DNA of 64,000 nt. Origin: Adiantum capillus-veneris (lineage: Eukaryota; Streptophyta; Polypodiopsida; Polypodiales; Pteridaceae). Where the stretch lies: positions 103,120,811-103,184,810 of the forward strand of contig CM043947.1 in the NCBI GenBank assembly GCA_014529385.2. The letters are read 5' to 3'. The position numbers and the translations under genes are program-made. The notes beneath the pieces are model-generated. The model did not search any database. It saw nothing but the letters and a program-made list of their open reading frames with translations, and was not told where the DNA came from. Each line of letters starts with the position of its first letter. Positions within the stretch are counted from its first letter, which is position 1. Positions 33,035 to 43,607 of the stretch are shown piece by piece.

Positions 33035-34018
33035 GGAAGAAGGAAGAACCATTTACCCTGTAAGATGGTTATCGTCTCTATGGCAACAGACTATGTGTTA
33101 CTAACTCACCGCGGGAAAGTAATAAATGAATCTCATTCTCCTCTTTATGCGGGGCATAGATGGATTCAGTCTACCCTCAAAGGGATAGAAACATATTTCT
33201 ACTGGCCTGCCATGAAAGCAAACATACAAGAGTATGTTTCAAAATGTGTGGTATGCCAAAAGACAAAGTTTGATAGAGGGAAGCAACTTGGATTACTTCA
33301 ACCTTTGCCAATCCCTAATTCACCATGGGAGAGCATATCCATGGGTTTTATCTTGGATTGCCCAAGTCTATCCATGGGAATACAAGAATGGATGATAGTA
33401 GATAGGTTTAGCAAAGAAGCACATTTCATACCTGTCAAAAAGACTATCAAGGTCCATCAAATGCCAACCCTCTTCATATCACAAATCTTCAAAAACCATG
33501 GCTTGACAATTTCTATCGTGAGGATAGAGATCCTAGAATGACGAGTAATTTCTAGAAGGGTCTCTTTGTGAATTTAGGCCTATCACCCCCAAACGGATGG
33601 CCAAAGTAAAATAGATAACCTAACAATGCTTGATCTACTAAAATCTTATGTCACAGAAGTAGATCAAAAGTCCCAATGGGAGAAGTACTTACGCTTAGTG
33701 GAGTGTTCTTACAATAACATTGTACATATTTCCATGGAAAAAGCACCATCTGAGGTGATATAAGGAAGATAAAAAATTCCGCTACTACTCAAGATACATG
33801 GGAAGATCTTCACCGGAGATGAATATAGCCGAGACTTGCAAGAATCTTTCCAAAACTTTAAGGATACTATATCCATCTCCCAACACAAGCAAAATTTTGT
33901 TGCTAATAAGAAAAGAAGAGCCCTAACCTTTAAACAAAATGATTGGGTCTTGCTTAAGTTTCACAAGGCTCGATTAAGACACACAACGGGCAAGAATCCT
34001 AAAAGACACCAAAAGTAC
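33035..34018 (+). pseudogene. C2 integrase, first part
   Basis: The zinc region is read in 33065-33541 (SHSPLYAGHRWIQSTLKGI, then CVVCQKTKFDRG). Catalytic residues are lost: WESISMGFILD has Gly where the family has Asp, the second Asp region is frameshifted near 33530, and YHPQTDGQSKIDN has Lys where the catalytic Glu is expected. The ORF 33836-34018 (KQNFVANKKRRALTFKQNDW, LLKFHKARLRHTTGK) stops where element B is inserted. Confidence 0.8.
34015..34018. repeat. Target site duplication of B (left)
   Basis: GTAC, repeated at 45311-45314 on the other side of the element. Confidence 0.8.
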
Positions 34019-36683
34019 TGAGGCGGTCCGGGGCAGGCAACAAGAAGAGCAACCTCTAGATACCCTTCAAGGCTCCCGTGCTGCTCAATGGGACTGGGGC
34101 ACAACAAAACACAAACCAAAACAATGAACCCACAGCCAAATCCCAACTACACCAGGGGCACCACCTAGTTTAAGAGCGAACTAGGACGCAAAAGAGGAGA
34201 ATCATTAGAGCAACCCACAAACAAGCAAGGAATTTACACTAACCCTAACACCAATGGAACACTCTCACACACTAAAACACGACAGAGAGAGAGAGAGAGG
34301 GAGAGAGATAGTGCTCGGGCTGCTTTGAAACGTATCAGCAATGATCAAGCAAACACAACTATATATTTAAGAAAGAGAGAGAAAGGGGGAGGGGGTGCTT
34401 GTTGCATTAATACCTTCTTACAAATCTGTCATGACAAATCAAAGTGAGATTAGTATGTGTTCAACATAGCTTGCGTAAATTTCACCACAACACATCACAA
34501 GAAAAGCCACCCCAATCACTGTCTTAAAGCCAGGGGAGTCCTCTCCACCCTGTCGCCCTCTTACAGTATGTGGGATTTATGGATAGATTGATGACAACAC
34601 CAGAGACAAGCTATCAAGAACTTAACAAAAAACACCAAGACACTTACGCATCATTGTTGTCCATTACTTCACGTTGGAAGGGAGACAAAGTATCCAAGCT
34701 TAGTCCAAATCCACCCTCCTTGATTCAGCAAATGTTGGGCTTACACTAGTAGGAGAAATGATAGATTTCCTACTCTCAATTGAATGATCACTCTCTCTCT
34801 TACAATGGCATAGAGGTCCCTTGCTAATCCCCTATTACAACACATGCACATGCATAAGACAATGAGCTTCCACTCAAGAGCTCCTTCTAGAGAGGTTGAG
34901 CTTGGCTTCTCAAGCTATAGCATAGTGCTCTTGCTTATGGCTCCCCTTTGTGCTAGCTACACCCTCCTTTTATAGCAATTTTGAAGGCTAGGGTTACTCC
35001 TCTAACCATGGTTGGGCTAGATTTTCAGCAATTTATCTAATTTCTTTTTCTTGGAATTATCAAGAAGTTGGTGGGGAAAGAGAGAGGAGAGAAATGGAGG
35101 TGATAGGACTTTTCATAGTGGGTTAGTGTTAGTAGAGTTAGTATTAATTTACAAATGGAATTGGATATTTACAATGGGAGTATCCATGTAGGATACAAAT
35201 AAGGAAGAAAAAATCTTAAGAGGTAAGAAAAGGTGGATTCCTTACAAGGTTGATGCTCCAAGTGTCTTGAGTAGGGCCAATTTTGACGCTTGTTGACGGT
35301 CCACTAGCTTTGACGGTACATTTTTTCTCCACTCTTGACCTTCCTTGAGAGACAAGGTAATTGAAGCTGAGTAATCAACCACCATGATGCTGTCTTTTAA
35401 GAGAAGAGGTTGAATTTTGTGATTTTTTTGATAGATATGGGTAATTTGGAGGAGGAAAATTGAGACTAGGTGGTCAATTTTGGGATGGAATTGTGTGTGG
35501 GAGGTATGAGTTCACCATGGTTTCTCTTATTCTTCAAGGTTGAGGAGAAGGTGAGTAGGGTGCAGAGAGGAGTGGTGAGAGAGGTGGGGATAATGAGTGG
35601 AGAAGTGTGTGTGAAAGAGGAAAATGATAAAGTGGAAGAGAGAGTGTGGCTGCATAGCATGGGAAAACTGGGGTCCACTAATAAAATCATAGCTCACAGC
35701 TCGTAGCTCAAAAAAATATGAAAAAATTTGAGGCAAAAGCTCAGCCCACGAGCTACAGCTTTTGTTTGTATTACCTTTTCAAATTCGGAGAGCAAGTGAA
35801 CTTTAAAAATTCAGCAAAACCATCCTTTTTTTTCCACTGCACAAGGTCCTTGTGGGGTCCTTCTTTGGATGATTCTTTTGAATACCTCCAAGAGTGAGCC
35901 CTCCATAGTGCATGTATACATGCCACCTACCCTTGACCTTATTTGGTAGGTCTATAATTGAAGATATTGTTGAGATCATGATATAAGTGAATAGTACAAC
36001 TAAGAAAATCAAATATTGAGGGGTCTAAAAAATATGTACATGTCAAATATAAATAATATAAGTGGAAAAAATATAAAGGGGTCAAAAGAAATCTCTCTCA
36101 TTATGAGGCTACCATAAAAAGATAAATATTTTTGGTGTTCTAATTTTTTAGAAAAAAAAACAAAATAGATGTAGGAAGGGAAAAATCACAATAGTGAAAA
36201 ATATACACATAAATAAAACTAGTTTTTTTAGATTTTTGTTGGGGTGGAGTTACACCAAATATAAGAGAAGCTTACATGAAAATATTTCTATATGGAATAA
36301 AGAGTATGAAAAATGGTAAGAAAAATTGTGGTAATGGTGAGGCAATGTACAGAGCATAAATAACACACACCTAGGTAGAAATATTTAAATAAATATCAAA
36401 ATACTTATGAAAAAATCTTTTATTTAGGCCCTATATACAAAGAAATATTTACATACGCATGGGTCATAATATACTTATTTTTTTAATTTTTTTTTATTTT
36501 TTTGGCTCAACTAGCCCAATGACTAGCTAATTGAGGGTTTTTTAAGAAGATATGGGAAAAGTCCCGTGACTCACGCATGCCTATGTACAGTGAAATGGTA
36601 GGGATAGCCACAGTGTTTAGGTGATTTTGGTAGGGTGAGGTAACTCACTATGGCAATTACAAAGAGCCGAAAAACAGCTATCA
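34019..36683 (-). repeat. B 3' LTR
   Basis: Minus strand TGATAGCTG...GGACCGCCTCA, 2665 bp. A short GA run lies at 34283-34310 and a TATA box near 34967-34977 (minus strand CTATAAAAGGAGG). Short ORFs of 69-78 codons inside it are conserved in all three LTR copies only because the copies are recent. Confidence 0.92.
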
Positions 36684-39600
36684 TTAGCCCTCCCCCTGGA
36701 TGATGGTATATTCATGTACCATCATAGAGCATCTTTTCCAAAGAGAGTGCTTTAGAGTCCTTGACGAGATTTTTATTGTTTGGCCCCTCAGAATTTGGCT
36801 AGAGTTACACTCATGCTTCATGTAACAATACTTACATGAGACAGTGGCCTTTTGACAGATCTTTGGTAGATCCTTTGGTAGAAGGCGACTCAAATAGGGC
36901 TTCAAGCGATGCCCGTTTACTTTCCTGGAGTGCTCTTTACCATTCAAGTCCATAAGCTGATAGTAACTTGAATTGAAAGCCTTCTTGACTATGTACGGCC
37001 CTTGCCATCTTGTTTCAAATTTGGCATCAAAACGATTATCGAGTCGATTGGCATACCTTAGCACAAGATCTCCTTCATTGATGCCTTTGTCCTTCAGTTT
37101 CTTGTCAAGCTTCTCCTTTGTCTGTGTGGCTTTCCTCTTATAGGACTCGTATGCTGCTTCTATTTTCCACTCAAGCTCAACTAAGGTAAGAAGTCGATCC
37201 ATCCATGCTTCTTGATCATCTTGTGCTGATTTGCCATGAAGTCGCATTGTTGGAATGTTTAGCTCAATTGGCTGTAAAGCCTCTTGACCATAGACCAAGT
37301 GAAATGGTGTGAACTCCGTGGCTTCCCTATATGTGGTTCGATACGCCCACAAGGCACCATCCAAGAAGTCATCCCACAACTTTGTCTTGTTTTTCACCAT
37401 CTTTCTAATGATGCCTGCAATGACACCATTAGCTTTTTCTACCAAACCATTTGATTGGGGATAGTAGGGTGTACTGTGACGATGTAGAATGTGAAGTTCT
37501 TCATAGACTTCTGTGAGCAATCCCTTTCTAAACCCTGGACCATTATCAGAAACAATCTCCAAAGGTGTGCCAAATCTACAACAAATGTGAGTGTAGACAA
37601 ATTTGCTCACTGTTTTCTCATTTACCTTTTCCACACTCTGTGCTTCCACCAACCTAGTCATATAGTCTACAGCCACTAGAATGTAGAGTTTACCATTTTT
37701 TGTCCTAGGCAGAGGACCCATAGCATCAATGCCCCACTTTTCAAACGGTCCATTTGCAAGCACGATTTGCCTTGGACCATAAACCAATCTTCTATTCCCA
37801 TTTACCTGACAATTGTGACAACTTTTACACCAATGTTGGACATCCACATGCAGACTTGGCCAAACATACCCCGCAAGAAAAATCTTCTTCACAGTTAATA
37901 CTTGGGAAAAATGACCACCACATGCCTCTTCATGCAAACCTTTTAGAATGGCTGGAATTTCTGCGATAATTGGTACTCTTCTGCACACTTTATCCTTCCC
38001 TCTTTGATAGAGGGAGCCTTCTAGGAAGAGATATGCGCTTGCCTTCTTCATGAGTCTCCTCTTCTGAGCCTTTGTGAAGTCTTGTGGAAACTCGCCCTCC
38101 AGAATGTAGCTAATAATGGGAGTCAATGACTCCAATCCCTGGTATCTCGGTTGCTTGACAGTTGCTGCCACCATGATGACCTGCACTTCTTTCTCAACAC
38201 ATGTAACTACTTGCTGTGCAAGTAAATCGGCATCTTCATTCTGTTTCCTAGGAATATGATATAGTTGCACTTCTTCAAATTGATTAAACAATCTACGAAT
38301 GGCATGAAATTTTGTCCGTAAGCTTTCATTCTTGCATGCCCAAATACCTAAAATCTGTTTAACAATGAGAAGTACATCTCCCTTTACCATGAGGCGTTGT
38401 ATCCCTTGGCCAATGCACATCTTCAAACCATGAATTAGTGTGTCGTATTCTGCTTCATTGTTGCTAGCTGAACTTGGTAGATTGAACTTCTCTTTCATGA
38501 CCACCTCTCCACTTGGGTTGAGCAACACTAGCCCTCCCCCTGCTTTTCCTGTGGCTCGATGAAAAGCTCCATCAAAGAACAAGGTAAAAGCATTAGGAAT
38601 ACTTTTTGGTGGTGGCAATGGTAGGGTCTTTACTTCAGGCACCTTAATCTCCTTTTCATGCACCCTATAAGTGAGAATCCCTCCCAATTGTGCACGCACA
38701 CTATCTTCTACCTTGAAAGAGTATTGAAACTCTTGCAACTCCATAATCCACTTTGAGATCCTAGTACTAAGATTCATTTGAGATGACACCCAAGGGAACA
38801 AATTCTCTGCAGTGAGAATTACAAAAGGTTTTGGTAGCAGGTAGGATCTAAACTTTCTCACCGCAAACATGAGAGAAAGCATCATGAGTTCTGCTTCTAT
38901 GTAGTCTCTTTCCAAAGCATTCATGACCCTACTAGCAAAGTAGATGGGTCGCATCCTTGTACTGTGGGGATCTTGTTGTAGCAACACAGCACCAATTGTT
39001 TCCCTTCCAACACTAGAGCTAACAAAGAATGTGTACTCCCAACAAGGAGGCATGAGTGTTGGTAGCTCTGACAAAATGACTTTAATGTTACAAAAATACT
39101 CTTCAATCTCATCAGACCATGCAAATTCTACTTGTTGTGTTAACTTTTGCAAAGGATGAAGCAACTCCGAGGCTAAGTGAATGAAGCGTGACATATACTT
39201 CACCTTCTGAATGAAAGAGATGACCTCCTTAAGACTCTTCGGTGATGGGAGCTCAATAAGAGCCTTTGCCTTTGAAGGATCCACCTCAATGCCTTTATAG
39301 GAAACCTTGTGACCGAGCAAGATCACTTCATCCTCACCTATGTGGCACTTGTCGGGGTTGAGTTGACCTCCCATGTCGTAGAGCTTCTTTAAACCTTCGT
39401 CTACCCTTTGTAGATGCAATGATTTTGAGCTATAAATGCAGAAATCATCAATGAACACCCTAATTGACTTTCCAAAGAATGCTTGAAACACCATGTTCAT
39501 GAAACGTTGGAATGTTGCAGGAGCATTTGTCAGACCAAATGGCATGACTCTAAAAGCATAACAACCCCAAGGAGTGATAAAGGTTGTTTTCAATTGATCC

Positions 39601-40124
39601 TCCAATGCAATCCCTATTTGAAAGTAACCTGAGTAACCATCGCACACAGTGTACTTCTCATGACCAGCTACCTCATTTAGTATCTCATCCTGGAATGGGA
39701 GGGGAAAGTGATCTCTTTTTGTTGCCTCATTGAGGGGACGGTAATCCACACACACCCTCCACTTGCCATTTTTCTTAGGAGTGACAACAACAGGAGAGAC
39801 CCACTCTGAATTCTCCACTGGATAAATGAAACGTGCTGCTAGAAACTTTCTTACCTCCTTGAGTAGAGCCTGTTCCTTTATAACTCCTAGCCTTCGTAGC
39901 TTCTGAGCTTTAGGTGTGGCCTCAGGCTTCAACTCAATCTTGTGTTGAACAACATCTACTCCACGCACATCGGTGTAGTCTTTAGCAAAAAGCCTCGGAA
40001 ATTTCGTTAGCACACATTTGAACTCCTCTCTTTCATCCTTTGTAAGTGTTGTAGACAACATACCTTCTAACATTCCTTCATCTTCCACCTTTTGGTTCTC
40101 TTGTGAACCTACCTCTTCCAAACC
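36684..40124 (-). pseudogene. B pol: RT, two RNase H domains, integrase
   Basis: An open frame of 1146 codons, entered from protease through one in-frame TGA (40127-40125). RT has SEWVSPVVVTPKKNGKWRV, MPFGLTNAPATFQRFM and the active site FIDDF. The first RNase H lacks the first Asp (FFVSSSVGRETIGAVLL) and the usual downstream Asp (TAENLFPWV). The second RNase H is complete in its acidic residues: FFDGAFHRA, NNEAEY, VKGDVLL, NEDADLLAQQ. Integrase has the zinc region (LHEEACGGHFSQV, then WCKSCHNCQ), Asp in WGIDAMGPLP, Asp in VSDNGPGF, and Glu in GLVEKANG, then a C-terminal domain ending in RKVNGHRLKPYLSRL. About 45 residues of tail follow. Apart from the stop it looks functional, hence only nominally a pseudogene. 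Confidence 0.9.
36687..36700 (-). other. B polypurine tract
   Basis: The minus strand reads CAGGGGGAGGGCTAA directly before the LTR start TGATAG. Confidence 0.8.
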
Positions 40125-40685
40125 TCAAGAAGAGGTCTCTTGGTTGCTTGGCTTAAACCTTACCCCCATGACTTCGATGGAAGACTCCTCTTCAGTAATG
40201 CTGCTGCTACTTTCTTCTTCTGAAGTGCTATCGGTCCAACCTTCTTTCGTCTCACTTTGAGATGATTCTTCATGGAGCTCCTCTTGGCGTTGCTCCTTCA
40301 TGTCAAAGACAACCTTCTTATGATTGTCATTCCTGCAAATTAACTTTCCACTCTCCCAATCCTGCAAAGCTCGCATTTTCATTAGCCATGGTCTGCCTAG
40401 GATAAATGGGTAACCATTTCCCTTGGTAGACATAACATAAAAATCCACTGCCTTCTTAATGCCAAAGGCCTCCACAAAAACATTTTTACAAATGCCTACG
40501 CACCTAGCCTTGCTATTGTTTGCCATTTTCACTTTGATTTCAGGTGTCTCATGGATGTGCATGCCTAGTCTTTGCATGAGTCCTTCTGTCATGATGCAAA
40601 TTTGTGCACCCCCATCCACTAGACCTTTCCTAACCAATCTTCCTTTTATGTAACAATATAGCACAAGTGTAATATCCTCGTTCAT
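40125..40685 (-). CDS. B aspartic protease
   Basis: Retropepsin that matures the polyprotein. The active site is LVDGGAQICIM near residue 20, with the second conserved block GYPFILGRPWLMKM near 90. A long Glu/Ser-rich spacer leads towards RT and ends in SS before a TGA, with RT following in the same frame. The frame is also open upstream of the ATG at 40685, back to a TAG near 40791, so this ATG is probably not a natural start; the protease is part of a gag-pol frame. Confidence 0.85.
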   Translation of the reverse strand: MNEDITLVLYCYIKGRLVRKGLVDGGAQICIMTEGLMQRLGMHIHETPEIKVKMANNSKARCVGICKNVFVEAFGIKKAVDFYVMSTKGNGYPFILGRPWLMKMRALQDWESGKLICRNDNHKKVVFDMKEQRQEELHEESSQSETKEGWTDSTSEEESSSSITEEESSIEVMGVRFKPSNQETSS

Positions 40686-40985
40686 TTCAGCATGTGCAAT
40701 TTTTACAACAGGAAAACTCTCTTTTACCTTTCTCCTAGTGCAAACTGCCTTTGTTAAATCCCTCCTAACTTGTGGGCATAATGCAAGAAACTAAGGCCAT
40801 GAGATATCAGGACCCTTACCTCGCATGTCTTCCAACAGGTTGTATGGAGCCATACCATGTCCAAGAGGGAAGTCTTGGAGATTGATACGACGTCGAGTTC
40901 TCTTAGCTTCCTTGGTCTCCTTTGCCTTCTTGCCTTGTCCATGGTCACTCTGTGATGGGACACCCTCTTTCTCTTTACCTTTTCC
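40686..40985 (-). pseudogene. B gag-protease connector with an in-frame TAG
   Basis: One hundred codons between the gag stop (TGA at 40988-40986) and the protease ATG, in the same frame. It encodes a basic segment, NLQDFPLGHGMAPYNLLEDM, then ISWP, a TAG (about 40793-40791), FLALCPQVRRDLTKAVCTRRK. A connector with this Phe-x-x-Leu..Pro.Leu/Val-Arg-Arg pattern is usual in Tat-type polyproteins, so the TAG replaces a sense codon, probably CAG. Confidence 0.7.
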
Positions 40986-41990
40986 TCAGCCACGCTTAAT
41001 GCCATTGGCTTCCATGTCAAACTCATTTGAATTTGTCACCTCTACCACATGCACATTTGGATCTGGCAAAGGTGGAACTCCTTCTACCCCTTGTGGAGGT
41101 GGTCTTGGTCCATTTGGTCTTTGTAGAAGCCTTGGTTGTTGACCAGCTCCTTCTCCTGCATTCATCACTGGGTAATTCAAGTTAGGTCTCCCTGGCTCTC
41201 CACGGGGCCAAGGACAATTATACATCCCATGTCCAGACTCTCCGCAATTCCAACATTGCAAGACTCTCCTAGTTCGTGGCTCTCTCTCTTCTGACTTCTT
41301 TGCTTGTCCCTTTGGACCTACAGCTTGTGCAAGGTGAATTGACAGGCTGCTTAAAGATTCATTTAACTTCTCAATCACTTCAGTCGTTACCTCAGGAAGC
41401 TCCCTAGATGTTGATGCTTGTGACTTACCTTTGGGTCTAAGACCTTCTATTGGAACCTCTCCCCTTAAGCACTTGAGTTTCCTATACTTCTCACCAGCCC
41501 TAGTTTCAGCTGCATCAAAAGTAGTAGGTGCACCCGCCTCAACTTTTACCTTAAGGTCAGGAAAGAGTCCGGCTATGAACCTCTCCTTCTTTAAAAATTC
41601 TGCACCATCACCAGGGTTAGCAACATTTCGTATCCATAGAGCCCAAAGACGTAGAAACTCTTGCTTGTACAAGTAGTAGTCATCTAAGTCTTTTTGCTTA
41701 TGAGAAACAATGTCTTGCCATAGTTTTTGAGTGTTTTGGGGATCAAAGAAGTATCTCTTAAAACGATTCAAAACTTCTGTGTAATTCCCCTTAACTTCCT
41801 CAGGCAAAGAGTCAAACCAAGTACTAGCATCTTTCCAAAGGACCACCTCAAACATTTCTACACGTTCTTGATCGGTTACTATCCTCTTGATACGGCAAGA
41901 CATCTTGAAATTTGCTAAAAATAATTCTGCATCCTCTCCAGGCTCTCCAAAGAAAAGAGGATATCCAGACATTTGGCGTTGGCTTTCCAT
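40986..41990 (-). CDS. B gag
   Basis: A 334-codon ORF for the capsid/nucleocapsid protein. The N-terminal half is a gag capsid domain (YPLFFGEPGEDAELFLANFK, ASTWFDSLPEEVKGNY, then QKDLDDYYLYKQEFLRLWAL). Near residue 253 is an intact CCHC zinc knuckle, CWNCGESGHGMYNC. A Pro/Gly-rich tail follows and ends at a TGA after NGIKRG. The same frame stays open behind the stop apart from one TAG into protease. It begins 86 bp after the second leader ORF. Confidence 0.88.
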   Translation of the reverse strand: MESQRQMSGYPLFFGEPGEDAELFLANFKMSCRIKRIVTDQERVEMFEVVLWKDASTWFDSLPEEVKGNYTEVLNRFKRYFFDPQNTQKLWQDIVSHKQKDLDDYYLYKQEFLRLWALWIRNVANPGDGAEFLKKERFIAGLFPDLKVKVEAGAPTTFDAAETRAGEKYRKLKCLRGEVPIEGLRPKGKSQASTSRELPEVTTEVIEKLNESLSSLSIHLAQAVGPKGQAKKSEEREPRTRRVLQCWNCGESGHGMYNCPWPRGEPGRPNLNYPVMNAGEGAGQQPRLLQRPNGPRPPPQGVEGVPPLPDPNVHVVEVTNSNEFDMEANGIKRG

Positions 41991-42075
41991 TGAATTGATT
42001 TCAAAGTGACACCCGTTTTTGTTTTTCTTTCTTAAAAAGATTTACACAATAATGTTTTCTAGCTTGCAATCTATT

Positions 42076-42294
42076 CTACAACAAAATAAAGATATTCACA
42101 TCAAACGACCTATGATAATCAATAAGAGGTAGGATGCCAGGGTTTGGTGATGCGAGAATTTCTCCTACTCTTTGGGCACCAAACATGAACACCATACGTT
42201 GTTGAAAATGGATTTTCCTACTAATTGCAATGTTTATTCTAATGTGTGGAGTGAAATGGAAGGGGAAAACCTCTATTCCTGGGCCATTATCCAT
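42076..42294 (-). CDS. B leader ORF 2
   Basis: A 72-codon ORF between leader ORF 1 and gag. It reads PFHFTPHIRINIAISRKIHF, a middle with MFGAQRVGEILASPNPG, then ILPLIDYHRSFDVNIF. It matches the first 70 residues of D pol closely, and leader ORF 1 more distantly. Function unknown; there is no signal peptide or zinc motif. Because it is conserved in protein sequence between two elements and duplicated within one, it is more than chance ORF, but translation is not shown. Confidence 0.6.
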   Translation of the reverse strand: MDNGPGIEVFPFHFTPHIRINIAISRKIHFQQRMVFMFGAQRVGEILASPNPGILPLIDYHRSFDVNIFILL

Positions 42295-42315
42295 GGTCTA
42301 TGCATGACCTAATGC

Positions 42316-42528
42316 TTAAAACAAAACAAAAATATAGACGTCCAAACTAAGGTCGTACCTAATGAGAGGAAAAATAAAAGGATTTACTGAAGCGTTTATC
42401 TCGGCCAACCTAAGAGGACCTAAAATTCTACGAATGACACGTTGAAATTGCAACTTAGTACTAACAATTATGTGTACCTTTTGCCTTGCAATGGGAATGA
42501 AGGGATCATACAAATTTTCGTGATTCAT
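42316..42528 (-). CDS. B leader ORF 1
   Basis: A 70-codon ORF, the first after the primer site. It shares with leader ORF 2 the pattern HI.(I/V).(V/I)S.K..FQR, RL.EI.AS.NP.I.PLI.Y, S.DV.IF, at the same spacing, so the two are ancient tandem copies. Function unknown. Confidence 0.55.
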   Translation of the reverse strand: MNHENLYDPFIPIARQKVHIIVSTKLQFQRVIRRILGPLRLAEINASVNPFIFPLIRYDLSLDVYIFVLF

Positions 42529-42580
42529 GCAAACTACTTGACTATGCTAAAGGTTGATTCTACACAAAAATACACAAGCC

Positions 42581-42600
42581 GTTCCTCCGTGGGGGCACCA
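42581..42600 (-). other. B primer binding site
   Basis: The minus strand reads TGGTGCCCCCACGGAGGAAC three bases after the LTR end, identical to the site of D. Confidence 0.75.
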
Positions 42601-42862
42601 ATTTGAGGCGGTCCGGGGCAGGCAACAAGAAGAGCAACCTCTAGATACCCTTCAAGGCTCCCGTGCTGCTCAATGGGGCTGGGGCACAACACAACACAAA
42701 CCAAAACAACGAACCCACAGCCAAATCCCAACTACACCAGGGGCACCACCTAGTTTAAGAGCGAACTAGGACGCAAAAGAGGAGAATCGTTAGAGCAACC
42801 CACAAACAAGCAAGGAATTTACACTAACCCTAACACCAATGGAACACTCTCACACACTAAAA

Positions 42863-42865
<3 letters not shown>

Positions 42866-42939
<74 letters not shown>
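42866..42939. repeat. (GA)n microsatellite in the B 5' LTR
   Basis: About 37 units, against about 13 interrupted units in the 3' LTR (34283-34310) and about 16 in the solo LTR (59519-59552). Confidence 0.95.
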
Positions 42940-42942
<3 letters not shown>

Positions 42943-43596
42943 TGCTCGGGCTGCTTTGAAACGTATCAGCAATGATCAAGCAAACACAACTATATATTTA
43001 AGAAAGAGAGAGAAAGGGGGAGGGGGTGCTTGTTGCATTAATACCTTCTTACAAATCTGTCATGACAAATCAAAGTGAGATTAGTATGTGTTCAACATAG
43101 CTTGCGTAAATTTCACCACAACACATCACAAGAAAAGCCACCCCAATCACTGTCTTAAAGCCAGGGGAGTCCTCTCCACCCTGTCGCCCTCTTACAGTAT
43201 GTGGGATTTATGGATAGATTGATGACAACACCAGAGACAAGCTATCAAGAACTTAACAAAAAACACCAAGACACTTACGCATCATTGTTGTCCATTACTT
43301 CACGTTGGAAGGGAGACAAAGTATCCAAGCTTAGTCCAAATCCACCCTCCTTGATTCAGCAAATGTTGGGCTTACACTAGTAGGAGAAATGATAGATTTC
43401 CTACTCTCAATTGAATGATCACTCTCTCTCTTACAATGGCATAGAGGTCCCTTGCTAATCCCCTATTACAACACATGCACATGCATAAGACAATGAGCTT
43501 CCACTCAAGAGCTCCTTCTAGAGAGGTTGAGCTTGGCTTCTCAAGCTATAGCATAGTGCTCTTGCTTATGGCTCCCCTTTGTGCTAGATACACCCT

Positions 43597-43607
43597 CCTT
43601 TTATAGC
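43597..43607 (-). promoter_or_regulatory. TATA box of the B 5' LTR
   Basis: The minus strand reads GCTATAAAAGGAGGG; the same box occurs in the 3' LTR and in the solo LTR (58851-58860). Confidence 0.6.

Noticed and set aside
35466-35736. ORFs of 69-78 codons conserved at 35466-35736, 44097-44367 and 58090-58360, on both strands
   Set aside because: They lie inside three recent copies of the B LTR. Conservation is explained by the recent age of the copies, and both strands are equally conserved.
40754-41026. 90-codon ORF overlapping the gag end in another frame
   Set aside because: The gag frame itself continues after its stop with recognisable connector sequence, so this is a shadow frame.
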